Below, piece after piece: positions 44,652-53,289 of a stretch of 59,333 nucleotides of DNA. The number at the start of each line of letters is the position of its first letter. Positions within the stretch are counted from its first letter, which is position 1. The stretch is from an uncultured Geobacteraceae bacterium. GTDB taxonomy: Bacteria > Desulfobacterota > Desulfuromonadia > Geobacterales > Pseudopelobacteraceae. The DNA is taken from positions 1-59,333 of the forward strand of contig CAIYDX010000390.1 of NCBI GenBank assembly GCA_903925005.1. The letters run 5' to 3'. Position numbers and translations under genes: made by a program. The notes under the pieces are model-generated. The model was not told the DNA's origin. It ran no database searches and saw only the letters and a list, made by a program, of their open reading frames with translations.

Positions 44652-45062
44652 GTGAAAAAAACAGCATTAGTAGTTATCAGTATTGCCGCTCTCGCTCTTG
44701 CAGGATGTAAAGATAAACCAAAAACCGAAGTTCCAAACCCAGCCCAGCAGGGTCAGGCGCCGGGTGGCGCAGTACCTCCTGGCGGAGACCCTCACGCAGG
44801 CATGAAGGCTCAGGAGATTGCTGCAGGGGCCGGTAAAAAAGCAACGGTTTCTCAGACCATGAACTCCGGCGGTTATACTTATGTCGAAGCAGCCGATGAA
44901 AAAGGCGAGAAAGTATGGTTGGCGCTGCCTGAATTGAAAATTGCCAAAGGGGACAAGATTGAGTACCCGGAAGCTCCGCCTATGATTAACTTCCAGAGCA
45001 AAACGCTAAAGAGAACCTTTGAAAAGATCCTCTTCGTTCCAGGGATCAGAATAGTTAAATAA
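44652..45062 (+). CDS. Lipoprotein with OB-fold-like domain (NrfJ-like)
   Basis: A 136-residue lipoprotein. The GTG at 44652 has a strong AGGAGG site. The lipobox LALAGC gives a lipidated Cys20. A Pro/Gly-rich linker leads to a small beta domain (GGYTYVEAADEKGEKVWLAL) that resembles NrfJ-like or nucleic-acid-binding OB domains. Location: inner face of the outer membrane or outer face of the inner membrane. Followed by a clear terminator. Confidence 0.75.
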   Translation: MKKTALVVISIAALALAGCKDKPKTEVPNPAQQGQAPGGAVPPGGDPHAGMKAQEIAAGAGKKATVSQTMNSGGYTYVEAADEKGEKVWLALPELKIAKGDKIEYPEAPPMINFQSKTLKRTFEKILFVPGIRIVK

Positions 45063-45081
45063 TTTACTGAGTATCTATACA

Positions 45082-45113
45082 AACGGGGCCATGCAAATGA
45101 CCCCGTTTTTTTT
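45082..45113 (+). terminator. Rho-independent terminator after the lipoprotein gene
   Basis: Stem AACGGGG...CCCCGTT with additional pairs AT/AT around a GCAA loop, followed by eight T. It starts 20 bases after the lipoprotein stop and also abuts the stop of the convergent radical SAM gene. Confidence 0.9.
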
Positions 45114-46653
45114 ATGCCGCCGATTGTGCCGCTTTTGATGGTCCATGGTGCGGAATGATGTTAAGCACCTTGGCGTAGCACTCTTTCCCTTTATTGATCC
45201 TGCCCAGTTCGGAATACAGATCTCCCAGAAGAAACCACCCCCACGGATTGTCCGGCTGCAGGATCGTTATCTCAAGCAACGCCTTCTCGGCATTATCATA
45301 ATCCCCCTGCTGGCGATACCACTCTCCAGCTATTACATTGGTCGTGTAGCAGTATCCGAGGCGCTCCTTTTGCCGTCTGAAACGATCAGGATCAACCTGT
45401 TGATTCTTTGTAAGCTCCTTTAGAAGGCGCGCGGATGATTGTCCTCGCGTGGAAGCCGCGTAAAGTGCGGTTTGGCGGGTGCCGGCAAAAATAGCGGGAG
45501 TGGTGGCGCCTGTCGCAAGCGCATCTTTATAAAGCTGCGTTCCAGGGTAATAGGCAAGTGGCGAGACATAGCCGTCGTCAGGGTGGATTTGGCGGACCAG
45601 TTGAATCGTCTGGCGGATGTCGGCGTCGGTCTCACCCGGAACATCGCTGATCAGGTAAATGGAAAGATTGATTCCTATCTCTCTGATCAGTTCGCAGGCA
45701 TTAATGATCTGGGAGGGGGCGATGTTTTTCCCCAGTTGCTCAAGAATGTTCGGTGAACCCGATTCAACGCCGAGCTGGATGCATTCGCAGCCGGCCCGCT
45801 TCATTTCTATTGCCAGCTCTTCGTCAATTGCCGTAACGCGCGACTGGCAGTTCCAGAGAATGTTGATATTCAGCTTCTGGAGCAGCCGACAAAAATCCAG
45901 AACTCTTCTGCGGTCGGCCGTAAAGGTGTCGTCGCGTATCGAAAAATAAATCAGACCGAACTTTTGACGAATATACAGAATCTCATTAACAATAGCTTCC
46001 GGGGAGCGGAAACGGACTTTTCTTCCCCAAAAGTCCGGAGAACTGCAGAAATAACAGGTTGACGGGCAGCCGCGAGTCGTAACGATAAATTCAGATTGCA
46101 ATTCAAGATCAAGGCCGACTGATTCCTCCAGGTACTGTGCCGGCAACGGCAGACGATCGAGATCATCGAGGCTTTTGCGTGTAGTGGTGACCACAATGGC
46201 GCCGTTACTGCGAAAGGCCACTCCGGCTATCTCCTGCCATTCCTTCTTTGCTGATATCCGCGCAGCCAACTCCAGAAGAGTTGCCTCCGCTTCGCCCCGG
46301 ATTACAATGTCCACCGGCGAGCCTTCCACCAAGATGTCTTCATAGCAGAAGGTAGCGTGTCCACCCCCCATTACTATGGTGCTGTTCGGAAGGATTTCGC
46401 GGCATATGCCGGCAAGGTTCAGTGATATATGCCTGTTATGGGTCCACTGGGAAATGCCGATCAAATCAGGCTGGGAGGCCAGTAACTCCTGCTTGATTCC
46501 GGAGGTTGTCCAAGCGGAAAAATTGGCCAGAATCGAATCGTATCCGGCCTCTCGCAAACAGGCGTGGAGGTAGCATAAACCGGTTGGTACGAGGCTTATG
46601 TAAGGATCTCTGCGATGTGGTAAGCCGGATTGATAGGCGAGCAGAATTTTCAT
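45112..46653 (-). CDS. B12-binding radical SAM protein with C-terminal TPR
   Basis: A 513-residue enzyme. The N-terminal Rossmann-like cobalamin domain (about 1-140, MKILLAYQSGLPHRRDPYIS; MGGGHATFCYEDIL) precedes a radical SAM core with CPSTCYFC (C-x3-C-x2-C, near 194) and further family segments (GVESGSPNILEQLGKNI). The tail (about 420-513) holds two TPRs. The substrate is unknown; such enzymes often methylate or rearrange unactivated carbons. It stands alone, followed by a terminator for the NlpC gene. Confidence 0.86.
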   Translation of the reverse strand: MKILLAYQSGLPHRRDPYISLVPTGLCYLHACLREAGYDSILANFSAWTTSGIKQELLASQPDLIGISQWTHNRHISLNLAGICREILPNSTIVMGGGHATFCYEDILVEGSPVDIVIRGEAEATLLELAARISAKKEWQEIAGVAFRSNGAIVVTTTRKSLDDLDRLPLPAQYLEESVGLDLELQSEFIVTTRGCPSTCYFCSSPDFWGRKVRFRSPEAIVNEILYIRQKFGLIYFSIRDDTFTADRRRVLDFCRLLQKLNINILWNCQSRVTAIDEELAIEMKRAGCECIQLGVESGSPNILEQLGKNIAPSQIINACELIREIGINLSIYLISDVPGETDADIRQTIQLVRQIHPDDGYVSPLAYYPGTQLYKDALATGATTPAIFAGTRQTALYAASTRGQSSARLLKELTKNQQVDPDRFRRQKERLGYCYTTNVIAGEWYRQQGDYDNAEKALLEITILQPDNPWGWFLLGDLYSELGRINKGKECYAKVLNIIPHHGPSKAAQSAA

Positions 46654-46657
46654 GGCG

Positions 46658-46686
46658 AAAAAAAATCCGGGTCAGGCGACCCGGAT
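46658..46686 (-). terminator. Rho-independent terminator of the NlpC/P60 gene
   Basis: On the minus strand ATCCGGGTC-gcct-GACCCGGAT is a perfect 9-bp stem followed by a run of eight T. It lies 28 bases after the NlpC/P60 stop and immediately before the radical SAM start. Confidence 0.9.
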
Positions 46687-46713
46687 GTAAGAAACACGCA
46701 TAAGTGAAAGTTG

Positions 46714-47742
46714 CTATTTTGCAAGGTTGAGAGACACGCCAAGCGTATCGTTCTTTAAAATATCATTCTCGTTCTCTTCTTCGACACCAAACAGTAAATC
46801 ATTGAAATTAATGGCGTCGGAAGCCGTGTTTGTCATACGCCTGGCTCCCAGATAACGAGACAGGTAGTAGGGGGTATCCATAGACGAAATTACCACGCGA
46901 TGTTCGCGGGAAGATGCATGGATCATTTTACGGTTGCCAAGATAAATGCCGACGTGCGAAGGGAAGCTGGCATAGGTTTGAAAGAAGACAAGATCGCCTT
47001 TTTTTAAGTCGCCACGCATGACTTCGTTGCCGACATAAAACTGCTCTCGGGCTGTGCGGGGAAGTTTGACACTCTGCTCTTTGAACACCTGTTGGGTGAA
47101 GCTCGAACAGTCCAAGGCACTGCGACTGCTGCCTCCAAAGCGGTAGCGGGCGCCCAGAAAGCTGTAGGCGCTCTTTTTCAGACTGCTGATACCCTGGTTG
47201 GCTTCAAGGGTTTTGGCCAGGTCAACCGGGCGATCCGACTCAAGGTCGGTCAGTTCAGCCAGCGTTTCGGTCAACTCCTGCTCATTCAAAAGGTCTTTGC
47301 TGATAAGCTGCAGTCTGTTGCTGCCGGGACCGGCGGAATGTGGCGTAGATTCGGCAGCCGCCACAAGAACCAAAACCTGCCCCAGCTTGATTTTGTTGCC
47401 TTTCAGCCCGTTCAGATTTCTGATGTCAGCCATCTTTACGCCTGTTTTTTTAGCGATTTTAGGAAGCGTATCGCCTTTTGATACCTTATAGGTGTCCTGA
47501 TGAGTTGCTGCTTTCTTTTGAGACTCCGCATGTGAAGGTATTATCAGGCGCGTACCCTTTAAAACGTGGGAAGCGGTCAGGTTGTTGACGGATTTGAGCT
47601 CGTCCACGGAAACGTGGTATTTGCGGGCAATCGACTGCAGAGATTCGCTTTTTCGCACTACATATGATTTTGAAGCCAGAACCAGCTGAGGCAGTGTAAG
47701 GAGTATAAGGCAGATCGTGACAACGATACGAATATGGGCCAT
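46714..47742 (-). CDS. LysM and NlpC/P60 peptidoglycan hydrolase
   Basis: A 342-residue exported endopeptidase. Signal peptide (about 1-23), two LysM repeats (about 24-70 and 80-130) that bind glycan, a linker, and an NlpC/P60 domain (about 195-305). The catalytic Cys is in ALDCSSFTQ, the His in SHVGIYLG, and a further His near MIHASSREH. It likely cuts D-Glu-mDAP type bonds. Terminator follows. Confidence 0.9.
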   Translation of the reverse strand: MAHIRIVVTICLILLTLPQLVLASKSYVVRKSESLQSIARKYHVSVDELKSVNNLTASHVLKGTRLIIPSHAESQKKAATHQDTYKVSKGDTLPKIAKKTGVKMADIRNLNGLKGNKIKLGQVLVLVAAAESTPHSAGPGSNRLQLISKDLLNEQELTETLAELTDLESDRPVDLAKTLEANQGISSLKKSAYSFLGARYRFGGSSRSALDCSSFTQQVFKEQSVKLPRTAREQFYVGNEVMRGDLKKGDLVFFQTYASFPSHVGIYLGNRKMIHASSREHRVVISSMDTPYYLSRYLGARRMTNTASDAINFNDLLFGVEEENENDILKNDTLGVSLNLAK

Positions 47743-47865
47743 GTTCCCTCCAGTTTGTTTGATATTTGATCAGGAAGTTATTGCTTATATAACATACTAT
47801 GCGATAAGTCAAATTTTAGTTGTATCTTGCATGATGCCGGTTGGCGCAAAGTGCCTGCTGATGCG

Positions 47866-48594
47866 CTATTGCTGGCGTTTGTTGCGAGCGGAAAGTCTGA
47901 TGGTGACCGGGGTGTCCCGAAGTACGGAAACCTGCTTTTCAGGAATCCGTAAATTTTTCCGGTACTCTTTTCCTTTTTGTAACTGGGTCGCATCGATCTC
48001 TTCGGTTGCAATCGATACAACTTTTGACACCTGACTGGCTGGTCCCTCGATATCGACGGAGGTCGGCTCGCAGGTGATGTGCAACGATGACTGCCCAGGC
48101 GGCAATCTGCCTTTGAGGACCGCTTTTACCGGCACACTTTTGCGCAGTTTATTCTCTGCCGAAACTCGAATGCTTGATGGCGATACCGATGTTATGACCA
48201 TGCCTGATGGCGTGGCGATGTCGGCATGATTGACTCTGATCGCGGTGGTTCCTTCTGCAATTCCGGAGGCATCGATTTCGGCGGTCAGGTCGAGCTTGGA
48301 AGGTGTAGGAGCCAGGCTTGACATGGCTTTTATCTGGACAGTCACCTCTTCAGGGAGTGTCTGGAGCAGGAAGAGCCTGTCAGGAACGCCATGTAGACGC
48401 ACTGGCGCCGTTACGGTGGTGATCTGTCCCTGGCGGGTCGTAATCAGCCCCCAGAAAACGCAGACGGCAAGCAGCAGCGAAACCTTCGGGAGCAGATTTG
48501 AGAAAACACGCTGCCGCAGGGTGATGCTCGGTTTCTTGACGTCACATCTCAATAGATCGTCCAGTGCCATGATCAGTTCGGTGGGGGTGTTCAT
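47866..48594 (-). CDS. cdaR: CdaR-like YbbR-domain protein, in frame with the DAC core upstream
   Basis: A 242-residue coding segment if initiated at ATG 48594. A membrane helix (about 37-53) is followed by YbbR-type repeats (e.g. TAPVRLHGVPDRLFLLQTLP, and PVKAVLKGRLPPGQSS). In other bacteria CdaR (YbbR) binds and regulates CdaA. Two features suggest the true protein starts further upstream: the frame is open for 77 codons before this ATG and encodes the DAC catalytic core, and the first 36 residues look like a CdaA tail rather than a CdaR start. A stand-alone CdaR can still be made from this ATG. Confidence 0.75.
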   Translation of the reverse strand: MNTPTELIMALDDLLRCDVKKPSITLRQRVFSNLLPKVSLLLAVCVFWGLITTRQGQITTVTAPVRLHGVPDRLFLLQTLPEEVTVQIKAMSSLAPTPSKLDLTAEIDASGIAEGTTAIRVNHADIATPSGMVITSVSPSSIRVSAENKLRKSVPVKAVLKGRLPPGQSSLHITCEPTSVDIEGPASQVSKVVSIATEEIDATQLQKGKEYRKNLRIPEKQVSVLRDTPVTIRLSARNKRQQ

Positions 48595-48825
48595 ACGGCG
48601 AAATTTCCCGGCGGTTACCAGCGTTATCTCGCCCCGTTCTTCCGATATGGCGATAATGACCGCGTCGCTCCGTTCCGATAGCCCGAGAGCTGCCCGGTGA
48701 CGGGTGCCCAGATGCTGGGGAACATCCGTGCTGACTGAGAGCGGCAGGTGGCAGGCCGCTTTTTCAATCCTGCCGTTATTGATGAGCGCGGCGCCATCAT
48801 GGAACGGCGCGCCATTATAAAAGAT
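48595..48825 (-). pseudogene. Diadenylate cyclase catalytic core cut off by an amber codon
   Basis: Seventy-seven codons continue the CdaA frame directly after the TAG at 48826-48828. They encode IFYNGAPFHDGAALINN (the DGA motif) and GTRHRAALGLSERSD (the RHR motif), both needed for c-di-AMP synthesis, and then flow without a stop into the CdaR segment. There is no ATG, GTG or TTG start with a ribosome site in this stretch. Without stop-codon readthrough, or a sequence error at one base, this core is not made. Confidence 0.85.
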
Positions 48826-49284
48826 CTATTCCAGCATTTGCGGTGAAATTTCACTGTTAATCAGTACCCCGTTTGTCATCAGGTCGTTCAGTGGCTCATT
48901 GCCTTGAAAAACAATCAGGGCTCCGATCCTGTTGGCAGCCATCCGGAATAATGTCTCGGCAATATCCTGAAATTGGCTATGTTGCGTTTCCTGACGACTA
49001 TCGAGTATATGCCGAAGGAGGCTGAAGCGATACAGAGCTTGCCGGATCTCGTTTTGAAATACGACGATTATCAAGATGATAAGGACGGTGCCGAGTTCCT
49101 GAAGCACCCAGCTGGTCATATACAGATTCAGGAACCGGGTAGCAAAATAGATAAGGGTTACTACACCCAGACCCAAAAGCACCTGAATGGCCCGCGTTCC
49201 ACGAAACCAGGAGTAGAGCTGGTAAAGCAGAAAAGTCATGATCAATATGTCGGCAATATCCTGAATACGAATGTTAGGGATCAC
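48826..49284 (-). CDS. cdaA: Diadenylate cyclase, N-terminal part ending at an in-frame TAG
   Basis: A 152-residue product. The GTG at 49284 has an AGGAGA site and gives the typical start PNIRIQDIADILIM. Three membrane helices (about 8-26, 33-53, 60-80) are followed by a helix (FQNEIRQALYRFSLLRHIL) and the start of the DAC domain (RMAANRIGALIVFQGNEPL), ending ISPQMLE. CdaA makes c-di-AMP from two ATP. As written the protein lacks the catalytic DGA and RHR motifs, which follow in the same frame after the stop. A complete protein with readthrough would be about 472 residues, including a fused CdaR region. Confidence 0.85.
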   Translation of the reverse strand: MIPNIRIQDIADILIMTFLLYQLYSWFRGTRAIQVLLGLGVVTLIYFATRFLNLYMTSWVLQELGTVLIILIIVVFQNEIRQALYRFSLLRHILDSRQETQHSQFQDIAETLFRMAANRIGALIVFQGNEPLNDLMTNGVLINSEISPQMLE

Positions 49285-49403
49285 TTTTACTGCGTCTCCT
49301 GAAGTAAATAAGGTGGTTTTTTTCTGGTTAATGTCCGGCAAAATGTGCTACATAGACACGCATTTTTATAGCACTTAAATTAGTCAAAAGGTAGTGGAAA
49401 CGA

Positions 49404-50114
49404 ATGTTCAGGCTTTCTGATAAAGGCGAAAAAATTCAGCAGATGTTCGGGGCGATTGCTCCCCGCTATGATTTTCTTAACCGGCTGTTGAGCTTCGGCA
49501 TAGACCGGCGATGGCGAACGAAGGCCGTACGGCTGCTCAAATACCGTGAAGGCTCCCGCATTTTGGATGTGGCTACCGGCACCGGCGATGTTGCGCTGGA
49601 AATTGCCCTCAGGACACCGGAATCGGTCAAGATTACCGGCGCCGATTTCTGCAAGGAGATGGTTGATCTTGGAGTTGTTAAGGTAGCGGCATCGCCATAT
49701 GCAGGCCGGATTGACTTGAAAGTCGCCCCCTGCGAAGATCTGCCGTTTGCCAGCGATACGTTCGACTCGATAACCATCGCTTTCGGCATCAGGAACGTTG
49801 TCGACAGAAAACTGGGGCTGGCCGAAATGTGGCGGGTACTGCGTCCCGGCGGCCGGATGGTGATACTGGAGTTTTCTACGCCACGCTCGCGCCTGTTCAG
49901 GCAGCTGTACTATTTTTATTTCCGTCGGCTGCTTCCGATTGTCGGGGGGCTGTTCTCGCGCTATAACGCCTATAAGTACCTGCCTGACTCCGTGCTGGAA
50001 TTTCCTTCACAGGAGGAATTTTCGCGCATGCTCGCCGAAGCCGGTTTCCGCAATGTCCATCTCCATGAACTTACGTTTGGAATTGCCACGATCTATGTTG
50101 GTGAAAAAGAGTAG
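49404..50114 (+). CDS. ubiE: Demethylmenaquinone/ubiquinone methyltransferase
   Basis: A 236-residue SAM methyltransferase (UbiE/MenG) that performs the C-methylation late in menaquinone synthesis. DVATGTGDVALEIA is the SAM site, GIRNVVDRKLGLAEMWRVL and ILEFSTP are family hallmarks, and the YKYLPDSVLEFPSQEE segment is specific to this family. In an anaerobe it most likely serves menaquinone. It is divergent from cdaA, sharing a 119-bp gap. Confidence 0.93.
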   Translation: MFRLSDKGEKIQQMFGAIAPRYDFLNRLLSFGIDRRWRTKAVRLLKYREGSRILDVATGTGDVALEIALRTPESVKITGADFCKEMVDLGVVKVAASPYAGRIDLKVAPCEDLPFASDTFDSITIAFGIRNVVDRKLGLAEMWRVLRPGGRMVILEFSTPRSRLFRQLYYFYFRRLLPIVGGLFSRYNAYKYLPDSVLEFPSQEEFSRMLAEAGFRNVHLHELTFGIATIYVGEKE

Positions 50115-50136
50115 TAAACCTAGAAAAAGCAGTTAA

Positions 50137-50265
50137 CTCACACGAAGGCACAAAGAACACAGAGAAATCAGACTGTTGGTGAACTTGAACAATTCACCAA
50201 AAAGGTGTCAGCAAGAAACAAGTCAAGCATTTGTTTCCTTCGTGATCTTCGTGCCTTTGTGTGAG
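50137..50265. repeat. 129-bp inverted-repeat element with short direct repeats in the arms
   Basis: Left arm 50137-50167 and right arm 50235-50265 are 31-nt inverted copies. Both begin CTCACAC and contain CACGAAG/CACAAAG-like cores at 9-10 bp spacing. The 67-bp centre has no gene. It lies between the convergent ubiE and cobC. Same architecture as 29087-29530 and 35541-35670. Confidence 0.75.
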
Positions 50266-50289
50266 AACAACCGTTTTTAGGGTAAATCA

Positions 50290-50892
50290 TCACCCGTTCA
50301 GCAGTTTCACCGTCGCTCTGCCGTCGACATAATAGTCGATGATATTCAGGCAGCCATAAGTCTGCTCTATATTGAACATCCCGGCCAGCGGGGCGCCGAT
50401 GGCATTCAGCAGCACAATGCGATTGACGCCGCCATGCCCGACCACCAGCAGTTCCTGCCCTTTATGCCGCTCCACTATTTCGTTGATAACCGGAATGACC
50501 CGCGCCTCGACATCCAGCAGGTTTTCTCCCTGCGGCACCCGAAAATTGACAAGGTCCGACAGCCGCGCCTGCCACTCGTCCGGCCAGTCAGAGCGGATTT
50601 TATCCCAGGTCAGTCCTTCCCAAACCCCGATATTCAACTCTCGCAGTTCAGGGCGAGCGACAGGCTCAATGCCGAACGCCTGACAGATGATGTCGGCTCC
50701 GGTCGTACAGCGCGACAGATCGCTTGTGTAGCAGGCCGAAATCTTTGCATCCGTCAGGCGCTCTTTGAGGCTATGATACTGCTCTACACCGTAATCGGTC
50801 AGCGCGACATCGGTCTGTCCGTTGTAGCGGGGTTGATCGAAACCGGCCACTTGGCCGTGGCGTATCAGATATATGCGGGTATGAGGTGTCAT
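50290..50892 (-). CDS. cobC: Alpha-ribazole phosphatase (histidine phosphatase family)
   Basis: A 200-residue phosphatase. The catalytic RHG is in IRHGQVAGF, the second His in VVGHGGVNR, and the acid in RELNIGVWEGL. CobC removes the 5-phosphate from alpha-ribazole phosphate or the cobamide. The name is supported by cobS directly upstream with a 27-bp gap. Last gene of a same-strand run that begins with the methyltransferase-DUF2284 gene. Confidence 0.85.
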   Translation of the reverse strand: MTPHTRIYLIRHGQVAGFDQPRYNGQTDVALTDYGVEQYHSLKERLTDAKISACYTSDLSRCTTGADIICQAFGIEPVARPELRELNIGVWEGLTWDKIRSDWPDEWQARLSDLVNFRVPQGENLLDVEARVIPVINEIVERHKGQELLVVGHGGVNRIVLLNAIGAPLAGMFNIEQTYGCLNIIDYYVDGRATVKLLNG

Positions 50893-50919
50893 AGAAATTC
50901 TCCGTGGAAATCCGACTGG

Positions 50920-51666
50920 CTAGAACATGGCCAGCGGCAGGGCCGAAATAACGACCAGAGCCAAAATCTCATTGAGTTCGTTGATGCAGCCGATCGTATC
51001 GCCGGTCAGACCGTCAAGTTTGTTCAGAAAAAATGCGCGGCCGGCAAAAGTTAGCAGGCAGACCGCAGCCAGTACAATTATTCCTTTGACAGCCAACAGG
51101 TAAAAACCTGCGGAAGCCGTCGTGACAAAAGCCAGAAAAAGTGCCGTTCCGCCGCTTTCCTGGGCGAACAGGGCTCCGAGTCCATCCTGTCTGGCATGGC
51201 GGGCGCCGGTCATGGTCAGTACCTGCCCAAAGCGGGCCATGGCGGGGAATAACAATAATGCCTGCCATTTGAGCTCAGTCGGTACCGCCGCCAGTGCCTG
51301 CCACTTGAGCAGAATACCCAATACCAGCCCGACCGCGCCTATTGCGCCGACCTGTGAATCCTTCATCACTGCCAAAAAACGTTCCCGTCCCCCTCTGGCA
51401 GCCAAACCGTCGCAGACATCCGCCAGGCCGTCCAGATGCAGGGCGCCGGTAATCAGAACAGCAAGGGTTATCAACAGCGCATCGCAGAGCGGGCGGGCGA
51501 GCCATGGAGCGATCAGCCAGTTGGCCCCTGCCAGCAGTGCCCCGATAATCAGCCCCACGAGCGGGAAAAAAGCGGTGGACCGCCCCAGGTCTTCCTTGTC
51601 GCAGCGGACGGTGACCGGGAGCGGGATGATGGTCAGAAATTGAAAGGCGATTAGAATAAGGCGCAT
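50920..51666 (-). CDS. cobS: Adenosylcobinamide-GDP ribazoletransferase (cobalamin synthase)
   Basis: A 248-residue membrane enzyme that joins the lower ligand nucleotide to adenosylcobinamide-GDP. The N terminus FQFLTIIPLP and the motif GALHLDGLADVCDGLAA (Asp-rich metal site) are diagnostic; several helices follow. It lies 71 bases after the radical SAM stop. CobU and CobT are not in the window. Confidence 0.92.
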   Translation of the reverse strand: MRLILIAFQFLTIIPLPVTVRCDKEDLGRSTAFFPLVGLIIGALLAGANWLIAPWLARPLCDALLITLAVLITGALHLDGLADVCDGLAARGGRERFLAVMKDSQVGAIGAVGLVLGILLKWQALAAVPTELKWQALLLFPAMARFGQVLTMTGARHARQDGLGALFAQESGGTALFLAFVTTASAGFYLLAVKGIIVLAAVCLLTFAGRAFFLNKLDGLTGDTIGCINELNEILALVVISALPLAMF

Positions 51667-51737
51667 GGCTTATCAATTACCACAGGGGGCGGATAGGGAA
51701 CAGCAAAAAGTGTCTGAAAACACGGAAACGTTGTTCA

Positions 51738-53204
51738 TCAAACGGCAAGAGCGCTTTGTACCAGCGTCACATACTCCCGCTCAACCATTTCGATCTGTTG
51801 CGGTATCGTGGAATGAGCGGCACGGCAGAGTGCTTGAAAGACCTCCTTCAGAAGCAAATTGATATGGCTCCCGCCGTGGTGTTCGGCGACAGTACGGTTC
51901 TGCCGAATTGCGTCCATGCCGCTGAAATAGTGCGCTGTCAGTCGTCCCATGGCCGAACAGACCAGACCAACCCGGTCGTCCCGGAATCGGTATCCGGCCT
52001 CGAACGGAAGGCGTTCGTCCAACAATAACCGCCCATCCTGCGAGAAACGATCCCAGGCTGACGAGCCGTGCAGCACAATCTGGTTATGGTAGAGAAGGTT
52101 GGCGGTCAGCTCATGTTCGTCCAGCAGCCCCAGCTCGTCGAGGAAGGTGTAGTTCTCCTCCAGTTCGGCAAGGGTGGAGTCCGGCTCGAACATTATAAAA
52201 CCGAGATTCAGCTTTATTCCGCTCTCTCTGATAATTTGCACTCCGCTGCGGATCTGATCGGTATTGGTCCGTTTGCCGATCCGGTTGAGCACCGAATCGC
52301 ACCCCGACTCGATGCCGAGAAAGATGGAGGTTGCACCATAATCGGCCAGGGTCGCGATCAATCCTGCATTGATGCTGTCCACCCTGGTCTCGAATCCGAA
52401 GGGGAGCCCGAAGTGCTTCGCCATGCGGCCGATCTGTTCAACCCGTTTGCACTCCTTTTCTCCTTGGCCGATAAAGGAGGGATCTATAAAATACAGACTC
52501 TTGATATCGCGCCGCGCCAGGCGGATCTCCAGTTCCCGCTCCAGCGAGGCAAGATCCCGTGCCCGGCGGCGGCTGCAACCGTAGTAGCGGTGGATGAAGC
52601 AGAAGCTGCAGTCGCCGTAGCAGCCGCGGCTGGCGGCGATATTCAAGGTGGTGTAGCCGCAGTTGGCTCCCACATCATTCGGAACCGGCAGCCGCGCCAG
52701 ATCGGTGACCAGCGGCCGCGGTTCGAGCGCTTCATCGCGCCGGGCAACGCCGGGGAGCGGTGCAATCGTGCGTCGTTCGCCAAAGAGCGGCAACAGTTCG
52801 GCCAGCGTCTCCTCGAACTCTCCGGCCAGGATGAAGTCAAGCTGCGTGGCGAACTGCAGGAGGCGGTGGCAGGAGAGGGTGGGAAACAGGCCGAAGGCTC
52901 CTAAAGGTGTGCTGCTGCCCTGGCGCAGCAGATCGAGGACATTGCGGACAAGCTCTTCATGCCCCCAGGAGTAGACCCAGTGAAAGAGAACTATGTTGGC
53001 TGATTCGGCCATTATGCGGGCTGCGATGACGGTTGCATCCCAGTTCCCGGAGCTGAAATCCAGATGGGCAGTGTCCCATCCTGCCCGGCGGGCAACGGCC
53101 AGCGCATAGCCGCTGTTCAGGCTGGCCGACAGCGGCGCGTTGGCTACATCGTTGTAATGCTCGATAGTCAGAGGACGGGGATTTTCGACGATCACTATTT
53201 TCAT
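51738..53204 (-). CDS. B12-binding radical SAM protein of the cobamide gene run
   Basis: A 488-residue enzyme. The start at 53204 gives MKIVIVENPRPLTIEHYNDV and no strong ribosome site is seen. A cobalamin-binding domain (about 1-150, VVALFHWVYSWGHEEL-like NIVLFHWVYSWGHEELV) precedes the radical SAM core, whose cluster motif is CYGDCSFC near 200 and whose later segments include GFETRVDSIN and GIESGCDSVLNRIGKRTN. It is encoded between dedA and cobS on the same strand. B12-binding radical SAM enzymes commonly methylate carbon; BzaD of the anaerobic benzimidazole pathway is recalled to be of this type, but this gene has not been tested against it. Confidence 0.85.
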   Translation of the reverse strand: MKIVIVENPRPLTIEHYNDVANAPLSASLNSGYALAVARRAGWDTAHLDFSSGNWDATVIAARIMAESANIVLFHWVYSWGHEELVRNVLDLLRQGSSTPLGAFGLFPTLSCHRLLQFATQLDFILAGEFEETLAELLPLFGERRTIAPLPGVARRDEALEPRPLVTDLARLPVPNDVGANCGYTTLNIAASRGCYGDCSFCFIHRYYGCSRRRARDLASLERELEIRLARRDIKSLYFIDPSFIGQGEKECKRVEQIGRMAKHFGLPFGFETRVDSINAGLIATLADYGATSIFLGIESGCDSVLNRIGKRTNTDQIRSGVQIIRESGIKLNLGFIMFEPDSTLAELEENYTFLDELGLLDEHELTANLLYHNQIVLHGSSAWDRFSQDGRLLLDERLPFEAGYRFRDDRVGLVCSAMGRLTAHYFSGMDAIRQNRTVAEHHGGSHINLLLKEVFQALCRAAHSTIPQQIEMVEREYVTLVQSALAV

Positions 53205-53289
53205 GGGATTGGTTATCGGGGATATGAGCGGTGTTGTCAATACGCAAAGGCCTCCAATGTCACGTTGGATTTCTTCAGCCGCCAATCCG

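Noticed and set aside
48826-48828. Pyrrolysine at the amber codon
   Set aside because: No pyl genes were seen in the window and cyclases are not pyrrolysine proteins; nonsense, error or suppression is simpler.
48624-48854. 76-codon frame covering the DAC core in another phase
   Set aside because: The sequence is basic and without family similarity; the true DAC residues lie in the frame after the amber codon.
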